NCBI GenBank assembly: GCA_002633025.1
Contig: NMRB01000681.1
Coordinates: 214,641-278,640 of the forward strand
DNA from: Notospermus geniculatus
Lineage: Eukaryota > Nemertea > Pilidiophora > Heteronemertea > Lineidae
Length of the DNA: 64,000 nucleotides
Reading direction: 5' to 3'
In this document: piece after piece, positions 49,129-61,300 of the stretch
Numbering within the stretch: position 1 is the first letter of the stretch
Layout: each line of letters begins with the position of its first letter
Made by a program: the position numbers and the translations under genes
The notes under the pieces: generated by a model
What the model was told of the DNA's origin: nothing
The model's database searches: none
The model's input: the letters and a program-made list of their open reading frames with translations, nothing else

Positions 49129-50226
49129 TCAAATCCTATTGAAAAACCTGAAATTTCTACGATATTTGCACCACATTTTTGCTATAAATACAATGATGAC
49201 GATCACCATGATGTTGAAGATCGTCAGTTTTGAGCGAATGAGACACCAGGGCGTAGAGCGCCCATTCAGCAAGAGGCGTTTCACAAGCGTTTCCTGGTCT
49301 TCCTCGGATAGGCGCTCGACGGCAATGACCTTGGTATCGAAGTCACATTCGCTCGGTTCCCGTGACCAGTAAAATCCGTCCAAGTTAACGAACCCGACAT
49401 TAGCTGCTGCCCGGCAAAGACCGGTGATAAAAACCTCCTCCAGATGCACAGCGGGGACATTTGGTGCTATTTTTATGATATACTCTAAGGCTTTGTAGCT
49501 GACAACGTACGCGTGTTTCGAACAGGACACTGGGAAATACTCCACTGGATATACGTCATCTCCTACAAACGCCATGTCATTGATGTTACGTTCAGGTCTG
49601 CTGACCTTACAATAACCGCCAATAAATTCTTTCTCTGGAGAAAAACGTTCCAAAGTCTTCACCAATCTTGCTAAATTAAAGAAAGAATCTTCTTCCACTT
49701 TGAGAACATAATCGACACCGTTCTGTTCAAACCGCTTGCAGCGTTCCACCACGTGATTGAAAGCCAAGGTCGATAGAAGAGCAGCGTTGTGGTGGATGTC
49801 TAGGAAACTAAACTGTATGATGTCATCCTGTTCTTCACTCTCTTGCTTCACGCGGCTGTTCTCTGCACCGGCCGCGGCGGATCCCATCGCGAATACGTAG
49901 TTGATCTTCTTGCCGCCATGGAATCGTTTATCTTGCAACAGTGGTCTCAGCGAGCGCCTCCGCTGAAGACTCCCAGGATGAGACATGATGACTACGGCCA
50001 AGAACCCTTTCTTGCATACATCTTCCTTTGGTTTGACGTTGTATAAGTCATTGAATAAATGACGTGAGCACTGGTTACACAGCCTCACAGGGACGGAACA
50101 TACACCAGAATTGTGGCACGCCTCCCATCCGCGGTCACTTCTCATGAGATACATAATAACGACGACCACAACGACAGTCAGTGCTAAAAGCAAGACGACG
50201 GGCCATTTTGAGGAAATAGTCTTCAT
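49129..50226 (-). CDS. GT31-like (beta-1,3-galactosyl/GlcNAc transferase-like) protein
   Basis: A 365-residue type II membrane protein, probably Golgi, expected by family to transfer a sugar from a UDP donor in beta-1,3 linkage. Residues 9-28 form a signal anchor. The lumenal domain shows family blocks in order: FLAVVIMSHPG..RRRSLR (75-94), DDIIQFSFLD (134-143, family pattern DIIQxDFxDxY), YVLKVEEDSFFN (173-184, the DxD block), YFPVSCSKHAYVVSYKAL (230-247) and LEEVFITGLC (262-271). Two oddities stand out. The metal-binding block reads Glu-Glu-Asp rather than Asp-Asp-Asp, and a second hydrophobic segment (334-349) lies near the basic C-terminus. An acceptor (TTTTTTTCACGCAG) ends just upstream at about 50254, so there is a 5' UTR intron. 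ATG 50226 is the first ATG after it. Donor and acceptor specificity cannot be read from sequence. Confidence 0.85.
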   Translation of the reverse strand: MKTISSKWPVVLLLALTVVVVVVIMYLMRSDRGWEACHNSGVCSVPVRLCNQCSRHLFNDLYNVKPKEDVCKKGFLAVVIMSHPGSLQRRRSLRPLLQDKRFHGGKKINYVFAMGSAAAGAENSRVKQESEEQDDIIQFSFLDIHHNAALLSTLAFNHVVERCKRFEQNGVDYVLKVEEDSFFNLARLVKTLERFSPEKEFIGGYCKVSRPERNINDMAFVGDDVYPVEYFPVSCSKHAYVVSYKALEYIIKIAPNVPAVHLEEVFITGLCRAAANVGFVNLDGFYWSREPSECDFDTKVIAVERLSEEDQETLVKRLLLNGRSTPWCLIRSKLTIFNIMVIVIIVFIAKMWCKYRRNFRFFNRI

Positions 50227-50371
50227 GGCGTGTTCAGTAAAGTCGATTGTCAAACCTGCGTGAAAAAAAGATGAGATTCAGGAGAGGCACCATATAACGC
50301 GCGTATCGGTGATTTTCTACACCTGAACAATAGGTGGATTATAAAACAAACACTTTAAACCTTCTATTGCA

Positions 50372-50790
50372 TTCGGAACGACCTGAGGCGAACTGCTTAT
50401 CTGTCACTGGGCAGCGCATTTCACCTCGGACACAAGTCCAAGGCAGCCATATTGTTTATCAACAAACCCACGTGACCGACCGTGGAACTATTTTGCCTGT
50501 TAAGATATTGAACCTTATTTGCTGGATTATTTGAGCCATATTATATAATATTATATATAAACTTACCGGTATCTCATCCAATCTGCCAATTATTGATCAA
50601 TAACGCAACGTTTTTGTGTGCCCTATTTTGTTCGTGCGCAGTGTGATGAGGCGAACCGCACAATTAAGTACCTTCAGAAACGAACGGCAATCGTTGCGCG
50701 TTCAAGATGGCTGCCTTGGACTTGTGTCCAAGGGGAAATGCGACCGTACGGAAATTGCCGAGCAGTTGCCTTCGGAAGTTCCGAATGCTT
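50372..50790. repeat. inverted repeat upstream of the GT31-like gene
   Basis: GCATTCGGAAC..GCATTT..GGACACAAGTCCAAGGCAGCCAT at 50372-50455 is mirrored at 50705-50788, with diverged inner parts and a 250-bp AT-rich spacer. The right arm contains AAGATGGCTGCC, a YY1-like promoter word, so this may be a promoter region or a transposon. Confidence 0.6.
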
Positions 50791-52207
50791 CTATTGTTCA
50801 GTTGAAGAAAAATGCAGAAGAAATCTTCAAAAATTGATTGATGACACCGCCCAATTTTCTTCACGCATTTCTCAATCAATTTCTCCGAATCAAATAAGCC
50901 TATTCTTTGGACTTTTTAAGCGGCTACCTAATTGAAATTGACATTTTATGCATTTTGGCCCATTTTTGTGTTAATTTATATAAAAAGCATCATCTCTTAG
51001 TACATAACGACTAAAAACAATTGGGAATGTGTTTGTCTGGTTCCGAGGTACCATATTTCTATCTGTTGGTAATACATTTATGGGGTGTAAATCCAACCGT
51101 TACAAAGTTAGCTGTACATCGGGTCCCACTCTCCTGTACAAAGCTCAGCTGTTGCGTCCATCGGCGTCCAACGTTGAAGTCAGTTCACAAAATTGAATAT
51201 GCAAATTAAGTGGGTTCCCGCCGTCCGATTTTGGCGGATTTTGGATATGATGTCCAAGGTGGCCTCATAAAACATTTAAAGCAAAAAAACCCTCTGTTGC
51301 AATTTGTTCCCGGTTAATTCCTAAATTTACTGGACTACTTAGCGTGCCAGCGGCCATTGAACGGAATTGTAGCTTCTGACGTCACATGGTAAAGGTCTAA
51401 TGGGTGGACATGTTTCTCTGCGTCATCTCACGGCTTTTTTCGTCAAGCACTAGCACTATCCATCCTCGCACACAGGGTCTTCACAACCAGCTCCCCTACT
51501 CGCGCTTGGTTCATTGAGGGAGGGTACGACCGTAAATGACCTGAGATTCTCAGGATGTAGCACTAGCAGGGGAACACTCACAAATGGGGACATTCGAAAA
51601 CGTTACACCGGGCCTTGGCGAAGCCGACCCGTGTTCACACCTTCAGAAGACAAAACACTTGGCCAGATGACGATATGCACTTATCTGCTAGTCAACGACA
51701 TACTAGTATATATATCCAAGCTACTAACAATAGGCCTACAACTAGGCTAGGCATGTAGGCCTACTGTCCAGTCATGCACTGGTTGAACACGTATAGAGTC
51801 CTACACGTAAACACACAGAATGTTGGCCGACACCACAAGGAAACTTACCAAAACATTCCCCTTCTTACTTGAAGCCTCGAAGCCCTTCAGCACTGTGCAG
51901 GCCTTCGAGTCCGACTATCCCTACACTATCTAGGCCTACCGCACCGATATGGCATTTTTACATGCTAGTCGTCTAGGCCTATCCTTCAACGCCACACATG
52001 TCTGAGGAAATGTGGGACAAAGCATTCTAAATTTGATTACAGCAATGAAGAACCGACTGACGCGGCACAGTGGTTCCATTACTTCCTCCTAAAATAAGGT
52101 CACATGTCCTCTTGATATGCTCGTCTTGTCTTCGCGCATTTTTGTCGCCTGTGAGAACGCCGGTGGCGATTTTTTCCCCTGAACCTTTTGGCAATTTTGT
52201 TCAGACA
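50791..52207. other. intergenic, no gene seen
   Basis: Short frames only. A degraded end of the GTGTAACGTTTTC family is at 51540-51612 (GAAAACGTTACACC), and several TAGGCCTA words lie at 51720-51980. Confidence 0.45.
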
Positions 52208-52319
52208 CAGGCCCGTATTTTAGAAAGTTCCTCAACGTAAAGGAGTTCCTCGAGGCTATTGTTCTCAACAGGAGAACAATAGCCTTAATATGTTGAGGAG
52301 CATTCTAAAATATGGGCTA
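52208..52319. mobile_element. MITE, GGCCCGTATTTTAGAA termini
   Basis: Ends AGGCCCGTATTTTAGAAAG and CATTCTAAAATATGGGCT are inverted, with inner pairs CTCAACGT-like and CTATTGTTCTC / GAGAACAATAG. It is a relative of 13468-13585 and lies 550 bp upstream of the Scratch-like start. Confidence 0.85.
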
Positions 52320-52868
52320 GAATATTTTCAGTAAAAAGAAAAAGTGTTTACTCCAAAAGAGGTGTCCCTCAGGCGACTATAGGTGTAACTACAAAATGTA
52401 CAGTGTATTTGCTGGAGGGTTCAGGAAAATTTTTTCCGCGCGCCAGTGTAACAGGGATCAGGGTGGTCACTTGATCAGCTTAGCAAACTTGTGGGTAAAT
52501 ACTTTACTAGTTCACACAATATTGTACCAGAGCGCTTTCGGACTACATCGTTATCCGTACGTAGCCGTATTAAACATTAAATCGATATTGTTTTAAATGA
52601 AAAAAATGCTTTGACTGGTCTTGCAATAAGACACAGTCCTCCACAGATCTTGAGAAAATCCATGATATGGCCAGATTATCAATGATTTATGCGGTAGCGA
52701 CGTCACCGGCAGTGAAACAAACCACACGACGTGACCTCTGACCTCATGACGCAGGAAAACAACGTCTGAGCTTGATTGTTGCAATCGTGACGCATTTTGG
52801 AATTTTCTGTACGAAATTACGAAAATAAGCCCCGAATTCGGTCAGTTTTCCCCGTCAACGTCTTCAGA

Positions 52869-55696
52869 ATGCCTCGAAGCTACTTACACACTATCAGGGG
52901 ATACCGAGATAAGAAATATTGCCAATCAAGTGGTGAGTGTGATTGCCAATCAAAGTTTTGGGGTCATCAAGAACAAGCACCTGCTGCACGCACCTGCTTG
53001 ATTGGTCATGTGACGTGGTAATGAGCACCCGATTGCAGTCATGTGCAGTGCTCAACAGGCGATGTTTTAAGTTGGCTTATTAGGTCTAGGGACCCTGGTC
53101 TGTCTTTGCCTTGAAGTTTCGCAAAAGGAAGAGTGAAAAGAAAAAAAACGTTGCCTTTTTTACCGCCTAATGAATGTCCAGTCAGCGGCTGCACATCACC
53201 TGATCACGGGCTCCGCTATATGCCCGGCAGTCCAGCAAGCGACGACTGCCGCATTTTGACGGTTGTGACTGCTGATAAGAGCGCTGGTTGCGGCCGCCCC
53301 AACTTTGGGCGCTCCTTCAAACGAAGTTGACTGACTCACCAGTTATTGATGCATGCATCAATACCGTAGTACTTGGCTGCTGGAATAGGCCTAGATGCCC
53401 TATAATAGGCCTAGATGCCCTAGTATAATTTTCCAAATTCCTACGAGGATGCGGTCTTCTTTTCCCTAGTCTCGTGCCACCAGACTCTGCAATTTTCAAT
53501 TTTAGAGTCTGGTCCGGATGGTACCTTTTTCTTGTAAAATCCATCATGGCGGACAATCTACCGCCGATGACGTAGAACACAATGCACAATCAAAGCAAAA
53601 AGCATTCAGCGTGCGAGTAAAACTGCAGTATTTGTACCCTTTGCTGTTAGCCCTACCGCACTTTTTATAGCATAATTCCCTCCCCAATCGAAAAAATATA
53701 AATATACTTGCCTGAAATTCCAATGAAAGACACTATAAATTGACTTGACAACACAAATTGAGGCGATTCACCTCACTAATTTTCACGCTTCAAGTTCTCT
53801 GGGCACCGCCATTACTCCCCTGCAGCCTACGTCACCAAATTTTGAAACTAGCCAATCAGCGAAGCTGACCTCATTTCAAATCATCGAAATGAGGTCGATC
53901 AATGAGAATTGCGTTCCGTGCCAGACCCTCGGTCTAACGACCTCGGAGTATGACCGAGGGGCTGGTTGCGCGAGACTATCTTTTCCCGCCCCGGGAAGGG
54001 GCAATGAATGGTCGGGATGAACGTATTTCCACTGCGACCCCTTTTCCACTTTATCATTCCAATTTTCTTTTCAGGGCATGGCGGCATGAACATCATGGTG
54101 ACGCGGTCTGGTCTGACTATCAAAACCATCCCTCAGAAAATCCAGCGATCCAACAGCAGTGACTTTGTGTCGAGCGAGACCCCTCCACTGGCGCAAACTT
54201 CAAACGCCGGTCCACAAAGCCCAGACTTGCAGTGGTACAACTTCAAGTCGGCAAAGTTAGGTTCTTCCTGGTCCAATCTATCAATTTTGACGCGTTATGA
54301 TCTCATCCTGAGTGGTACGAACATTGATTTCTGTGGAGGCCCGAGGTCTTTGGAAGTGAAGGACCACAGTGAGGACAAGTTGCCTCCCTTCATCAAAGAC
54401 ACGCAGGATGACACCAGTAGATCGAGAACGTCTGATGACACTAGCAAACGCTGTGACAGATCTCAGTCTCCAAAACCGGGGGGTGATCCGGTGGCGAAGC
54501 GAGCAGAGGTGATCGACTTGGCTCTACAGTCAACCTCAAGCAGCCCTGAAGAAGATTACATATTCTGTTGTTCTGGGCGACAACGGCCATACCAAAAATG
54601 TGCCCTCGATGGGCTTGAGGAGTTCATGTCGTCTGACTTCTGTCCTCCTTTGAGGGAATGGACGCCGGAGTACATACGAATGCATTTTGGACAAGAGGAC
54701 TCTTTGGAGAAGAAATGCGACGAGGAGTGTCTCAAAGAAACTTCTGTGTTGACAAAAGGGAAGGTTGAATTATCGTCATCTCCAAAATCGTCTACGCCTT
54801 CGACACCAAAGAACGGAAGCTCGCAGAGTCCAGCAAAGAAAGAAAACAGAAGGAAATCAACAGCTACCCAATCGCCGAAGAAACGTCTGAATAGGAGTAA
54901 CGCGGACGCAGAAGAAACTTGTCCTGGTGACGGGGAGAGGAAGGTTCACACTGTACCGGTAATCAACAAATCTTCGATAGAAGGCGCCCTTGCCGACAGT
55001 CCCAACAAAACGGTGACCCTTGGCATTCAGAAGGCATCAGCTTGGCTCCTGACCCAAAAGCCTGGGGTCTTGGATCGTGTCCCTGTTTCGCCAGTTGCTG
55101 CTGCAGCAGGGGACCGAGGAGACGAACCCAAGGATTCGCCAACTAGCCAAACTGGCGCAGTGACGTTGGCGGCATTGCTGGCAAAGACTTCATCACCGCG
55201 TATCGTTTCTCGGTGTGTCACGAGATCGGTCGTAGGCAGTCCGTTGGTTGTTCCGATGTCTCCGGCGCGGTCCTGTGCCTCGTCTAAGGATTCGGAGGAT
55301 TCACAAATCAAGATGGAAATCATGGCATCTCTTGTCAACACAGGCGAAAAACAGATGTATAAGTGTCAAGAATGTGACAAGATCTTCGTGACTTATTCAG
55401 CCATGAAAGCACATCTGTTGACGCACGATGCGAAGACCAACCTCTGCCCGGTATGCGGACGAGCCTTCACAAGAAACTGGTTGCTCCAGGGTCACATGAG
55501 AACCCACACTGGAGAGAAGCCATTTTTATGTCCCTATCCCGGCTGTGGAAAGTCGTTCGCGGACAAATCAAACCTCAGGTCACACGTTTTGATCCATACC
55601 ACTAAAGATAAGAAGTACATATGCCATGTTTGTCATCGGGCCTTTGCCCAGAAGCGTTACTTGCATAAGCATCAACTGGAGGTGTGTACTCGTTAA
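52869..55696 (+). CDS. Scratch/Snail-superfamily zinc-finger repressor
   Basis: Exon 1 is 52869-52932 and exon 2 is 54075-55696, with donor G|GTGAGT and acceptor TTTTCTTTTCAG. The split Gly codon keeps phase, giving 561 residues. The protein starts [12 protein letters not shown], a variant SNAG motif (family form MPRSFLVK), which in relatives recruits LSD1/CoREST to repress transcription. A Ser/Lys-rich linker follows, with an IKME sumoylation-type site shortly before the fingers. The four fingers use C452/C455/H468/H472, C479/C482/H495/H499, C507/C512/H525/H529 and C538/C541/H554/C559. Finger 2 has [18 protein letters not shown], finger 3 [10 protein letters not shown], and the last finger is C2HC with YLHKH. 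These blocks, plus [10 protein letters not shown], fit Scratch better than Snail. Differences from typical Scratch are four rather than five fingers and C-x4-C in finger 3. Relatives act in neural differentiation. Confidence 0.9.
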
Positions 55697-55742
55697 TTCG
55701 GAAAAATTTGCAGACAGGCATCTCGAGGTAGGCCTTATCAAG

Positions 55743-55844
55743 GGTTCTTAGCGCCCGCTCCCGCCGTCACCGCGGTGCGATGCGGTGACGCCTTCGTCAC
55801 TGCGTTGCGATGACATGCCGTGACGGAATGAGCGGTTAAGAACC
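55743..55844. mobile_element. small hairpin element in the Scratch-like 3' region
   Basis: GGTTCTTAGCGCCCGCTCC pairs with GGAATGAGCGGTTAAGAACC. The interior is repeats of GTGACG and GCGATG. Confidence 0.65.
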
Positions 55845-56400
55845 GCTGATTATCTCAAGATGGCAGTCCTCTAGCCCGCTAGGTTTGAGGACGCAGATAA
55901 GCCCAATTACTCCGGGCTGTCATCAACTGCGGGAACTGGAGGTCCAATCAACCACATGTTTTGGCACACTGTGTAGCTTTATCTGTTTTTCACTTCAACA
56001 TCCGTCCATAAAAGACTGAGGCAGTTGGAATGGTCAGACAAAGTCTACACATGTACTAGGCTTACTCGACGAACCGATGACACAGACACGGATGTGCGGG
56101 AGGGTGGGGGTTATTTCACAAAGCCCTCAAATGGCTGGTGCTGATAAGGCTTGAATTTTTTACTGATGTTCGTCCAAGCTGAGAGGGACAATAATTTATT
56201 AGTGTTTTAATCGTAATTACCATTGGAAAAGAGACTACACTGTACAGTCAAATCTTTTTCAATTTGGACAGTTTTAATTTTTAAAACTGTGACCATGATG
56301 AACGACGCAGGGAAGTGAATTCGAACTATGATTTAGGAAATTCTATGAATGTGATTAATGGACTTCAGAAATGAAACTTTTCAAATGAAATGAATGCATA

Positions 56401-56406
56401 AATAAA
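56401..56406 (+). terminator. candidate poly(A) signal of the Scratch-like gene
   Basis: AATAAA about 705 bp after the stop codon, in an AT-rich stretch. It is the first canonical signal I noticed downstream. Confidence 0.4.
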
Positions 56407-57167
56407 ATCTATTCATTGATTAAAAGATAATTTAATTTTATATATTTCATTTGAGTTTTCATACAACCTATATTGTAAGGGACACAATAGTATTAGCCTG
56501 TATGGTCTTCTATGGATCTTCATGGGGTTCTTGCTGGAACTACAGGGCAATGTGCACTCTTGGTGAAGGATGAAACAAAGTCAAGCCTCATCCATAATTT
56601 TTTCGCAATATGCCAATCCATGGTCCATGGCTTTCATACATGTGCACTAATCTACCGGTAATCATCTAGGTTCAGGTCTTATCTAGCATATTCAGATATT
56701 AGTTGATCAAATATTTGATAGACCGGGCTGATTTGGCTTCACAGCAGGGACTGAATAATGTTATCATGAATAACATTTTATAAATGCAAATTTGCTGTCC
56801 GCTGGGTGACTTCCAGTGATGCCTAGACATTCCAGATGCCACAGTCAGTGTTGGTTGTATCATTGCAACATGATTCATTTTTTCTAAGTTTAACCAGGTT
56901 GATCATCGGTCTCACCTTCTTGCTCACCTGAACCCCATTAACCACTTCAGTGCTGGCTAAATTGAGTCGTTATGATACCGAATGTTGCAGATTTACGAAT
57001 GATGCCATTTTAATGCGAAAATGCGTTATAACTTATGTGTCAGCAATGACGTCAGCCCAGTTTACTGGGACGCTGGACTCTATGTCATGACACCGTGTCC
57101 CAGCACACCTGCGACACTGCACAGGCTCAGCACACCTGAAACACTGCACTTTCGTGGTTTTATGCCT

Positions 57168-57198
57168 CCAACATTTCTTCTTTAAGAAGAAATGTTGG
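57168..57198. repeat. perfect 31-bp palindrome
   Basis: 15-bp arms (CCAACATTTCTTCTT and its complement) around a single T. It lies between the Scratch-like and MEAK7 genes. Confidence 0.9.
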
Positions 57199-57505
57199 AA
57201 TATGCAGATCTAAATTGGCCAAATTGTGCATGCTTTTAGTGGAATGTTCAAGCACTAATGAGAAATGTAATTAAACAAAGTGTAACAGAAAAACAGTACA
57301 TGCATGACTGACCCGACCACGACAATCATATCTGGACGACCCTTAGTTCCAGCTGAAGTAAAAAGACACAAAACATCATTAAAAGGGTGATCTACCTGAG
57401 CGAATTGAGATTGAAATGAAGAATATCATGATTACTGCTGCCACCAGGAGAAAAGGACTGTCATTACAATATTTAGAGATCTAAAGAACAAGATATAAAT
57501 TTAGT

Positions 57506-57637
57506 CCTAATTAAGAGCTGATTTCAACACTCCATTTATGCCCCAAATACCTAAATAACAGCTGGTTTCAACACTTTGGTTATGCCCCAAATACCTAATT
57601 AACAGCTGGTTTCAACACTCTGGTTATACCCCAAATA
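57506..57637. repeat. ~43-bp tandem repeat, three units
   Basis: The unit is built from CAGCTGGTTTCAACACT, TGGTTATGCCCCAAATACCT and AATTAA. Confidence 0.9.
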
Positions 57638-58369
57638 CCTTAATACATATACATGTACAGTGATGGCCAAAATTATTCGAACGCGAAGCATGTACCGGGT
57701 AGTAGATATTTCAGTTGTTTGTATTCTGGCAAACCAGAATAATCATATATAACTTCTCTAGGTATCATAAAATGTTATTGTTTGGTCACTGGAATGACCC
57801 TGCTCAAAGCAACATAAATGAACATAGCACATTTGGCAAGAGACAAAATAAACTGATACATCAAGTTAAAGTAAATATCACAGCATTGTAAAGACAATGG
57901 AACATCAGATGAAGTGTTCTTATGGATTTGTTTCCAGGTGATTGTGCCGGTGACATAGTTCAGAGGTATTCTAACCCTTCTTATATACATTTTCCAACCC
58001 CACCCTCTGGAATACCTAATTATAATACATGTATACCAACTCGGCTAACATCAAATGGCCTCAGGACAGGACGGGATGTGTAGCGGAATTTAGACACAAA
58101 AGATACATCAATGAATACATGCAGTCATAGACTAGATATCACTATTATACTAAGTGAGGTCATATTAACCTGGGTTAATCAAATGCCAGGATTTCCACAC
58201 TTTATGCCACATCATTTTCTGAAATTGTGCATGGAGTGAAATTCGCCTCGAATGCTTGGATAGGTATCATTACAAGTTTCAGAAATTCAAACAATGTCAA
58301 CATGCAGTAGAAATCCTGGAGGGAGTATCCACCTTGATCAATATCGAGTATACAGAACTCTAGGCATGA
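57638..58369. other. downstream flank of MEAK7
   Basis: No gene seen. Presumably includes the MEAK7 3' UTR on the minus strand. Confidence 0.4.
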
Positions 58370-61300
58370 TTATTGATGGTGAAGACTGTGTTCTGAAGGC
58401 GTGTGTGCCGTGGCGTCCGTCTCGCGCAGTCCTTCGCTTGCCATCTCCTTACCAGCCAATGAGAGAAGAGCTTTGGCAGCAGGGTCTTTGTCTAATATGC
58501 TAGTCTTTCCCTGAAAAACAAAGCAACCATTGTAAGTCATGACGAAAGGATGAACCAGGGTTCATATGATGGAAATTTAATGGAAATTGATATGGAAAGA
58601 AAAAGCTGCCTACTTGTTCTTCGCCTTCCTCAGGACCAGCACCAACACCCCATATCTCAATTGTATCAATCTCAAACTCTGGCTTTATCGACAGCTGTGG
58701 GCTACCAAATGTGGTACATTTTGGTTCAGCTTTGCTGTGTCCCTTGCCAAATTCACTGTCAAGCCATAGACCGAAGTATCTTAGCTGACCTCCGAAGCCC
58801 TGGAAGTAGAAAGGATGTTACACTGACTTGGCCCACGGATTAAAATTGTCTCATCAGATTATTCTGAACTAAGTTCTCCACATGGACACTTCCATCCTCG
58901 GAGTGACATAATTGTTTGCAACTGAAAAGTGGATTTAGTTCATACTGGGGTTCGATCCTTAAGCATTTCAGGGCCAGAGCCTTTTTGCATGGGTTCACTT
59001 GAATGCAGCATCAATCTATGATTTGAAGGGCCCAGATAGCCGAGTGGTTATCATGTCCTCTTACTCAGCAAGCGGCAGGTTGTGGGTTCAAATCCAGCCC
59101 CGGCTATATGGGATTATCCCTGGCTCTTCACGTCCGTCACACGGGACAGTAAGCAAGCCGTGGTGCCTTATTCTTTGCAAATTCAAGTAAAACACCCCAT
59201 TCAAGTGAGGAACATGAGTAGCTTGGCCTCTTCCGTACTTACCGGGGCCAATAATGCAATGGCTTCGGCCCTGATGGAAAATTACACATGTACATTACAA
59301 TACTTTGCCACTCACCAAACCATTCGGTAATGTCTGCTGCATCTGGTTCAGATACATAAAGTTTTCATTATAGCCAGTTGGAAAGTATCGGCCGACCTCT
59401 GGTTCAATTTTGAATAGGAAACATGAGGCATCACCTGTGAACATCAAATAAAAAAACTCTGTTTTTGATCTCAATTCTCTGTTCGTGTTGATGTCAGCAC
59501 AAGAATTAGAGCACTTTAGTGGAAATTCATTAGCAAGTTCTGGCTGCGAAAACTTCCCACGCACATCAGTACTGACTCCTAGTGAGAAATTTCCTGGCAT
59601 CACTCTAGGCTAGTAGCATTTGCTATGGTGTGCCTCACTTTAGGTCCTCTGCCACACAACTGTGGAACATAATGCCTACTGACCTGAGAAATGCCTCCAC
59701 TGTTCCCACATTCAAAAGAATGCTGAAAACTTACCTATTTCTTGAATTTTGGACACCTAACTTTTGTAAAATGCCTTTGAACGGCACAAGTCTGAAAAGG
59801 GAGCTGTATAACCCTGGTTTTTCATTCATTCATTCAAGCCCTTACCATAAAACTGAGCATTCAGCACCCAACCATGAGAGGCAAAACCTCCAAAGACAGC
59901 ACCATCTTTATCTCTGACGATCAGTAAGCAAGGTCCTTTGTTCATGATAAGTTTAAGCATCGTGGCAAAGCTTTCCCCGTGTAAATGACTACTGAAGAGT
60001 AACTTCCACTCTTTGTTGACTAGCTGTGGAATGCTATGGTTGAGAAGAATCACATTGGTCAGGGTAAGAATGGTTGATGTCTTGCTCCAGTCGACACCGT
60101 GGCAGTATGGAATCTTTGGCTGCTGAAGCATTGAGTCAACTTCAGCATCTCCAGTCTGTCAAAAAGAAAGTCACCATAAAATTTTGTGATGCACCTGTTT
60201 AAGTCATGAGTCTAAAGCCATGGGGTCAACCTATGAAACTGACACAAGATCAACTCATCTGCCTCCACAGTCCAGCAAACAGCATCTTTTCGAAGGTTCC
60301 TAGCATCCAGGGAAAATATACACGTATGAAAAGAGGTGGTTCCGATCAAATATCTGAACAATGTTTCTTCAAATTCTTTTCAATTAACTTTTAAGGATAG
60401 CAGAAGTTAAAGTCATTATACTCACATTACTAACAGGGAAGCACTTATTGAACACATAGTCCACAACATGGGAGACAAATGCTGATCGAAGCAGCCATCT
60501 CTCTAAGTCATCTTCAAAGTACTGATCCTGGCCATCTGAAAGAGTGTACGGTAAGGTGCAAATAGAAACAAACCTACTGATATATCTATTTCCCACTGTC
60601 AGAGTTCAGTTTTCATTTTGGTCACCATGAATTTGACGCAAATTGAACAGTGCAAACAAGTCCCTACTGGATGTTATAGCATGAACATCCCAACTTTGCT
60701 ATCATAGAATTGTTGAATTTATGGATAACGGACAAAGTGTACAGAAATACTTAAAATGAACAAGGTCACATGATCAGTTACCGGTTGCTTTTTTCTACAT
60801 TTGAAACAGAAATTTCAAAGGAGCACGTACGCGGTACATTCATGGCGGATTATGGATGGCTGGATGTGCCATAGGAGTAGGACTTAAATCAATGCCACAT
60901 GCATTGCAGAGGGACCGTAAGCAATATACACTGTCACCAACATTTTCCAAGAGGGAGAGGCGGCAGAATGTACATGTAGGATCTCAGTTTCCCATATTAA
61001 CCCATCACCAAAATGAAAAGTTTCAAATAATAAAATGGAAACTTTACCAGTTTTACCTGTAAAGGCATAAAACAGGTTTGAGAATGGATATGACTGAGGC
61101 AGATATGACCGAGGCAGTTTGTTTACCAGCTTCTATCTTAAAGTGAGATATCTTCATGAGCAGGTCAGTCTGTCATTTTTCTTCAGGTTTCATACAATAA
61201 CATTGCACTTTTTGCGGCTACATGTAAGAGTTTTGACTTGCAACTACCGGTGTTTTTGGTAGATTGGGGTCACACTTGTCTCTCATTCACATCCGTTATA

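Noticed and set aside
49129-50253. Start of the GT31-like frame at 50253
   Set aside because: That codon is TTG at the splice acceptor. The first ATG is at 50226.
54008-54074. ATG at 54008 as the Scratch-like start
   Set aside because: It lies in the intron before a strong acceptor, and the SNAG exon supplies the true N-terminus in phase.
59030-59108. Functional tRNA gene
   Set aside because: The A and B boxes are present, but the acceptor stem does not close and a SINE tail follows.
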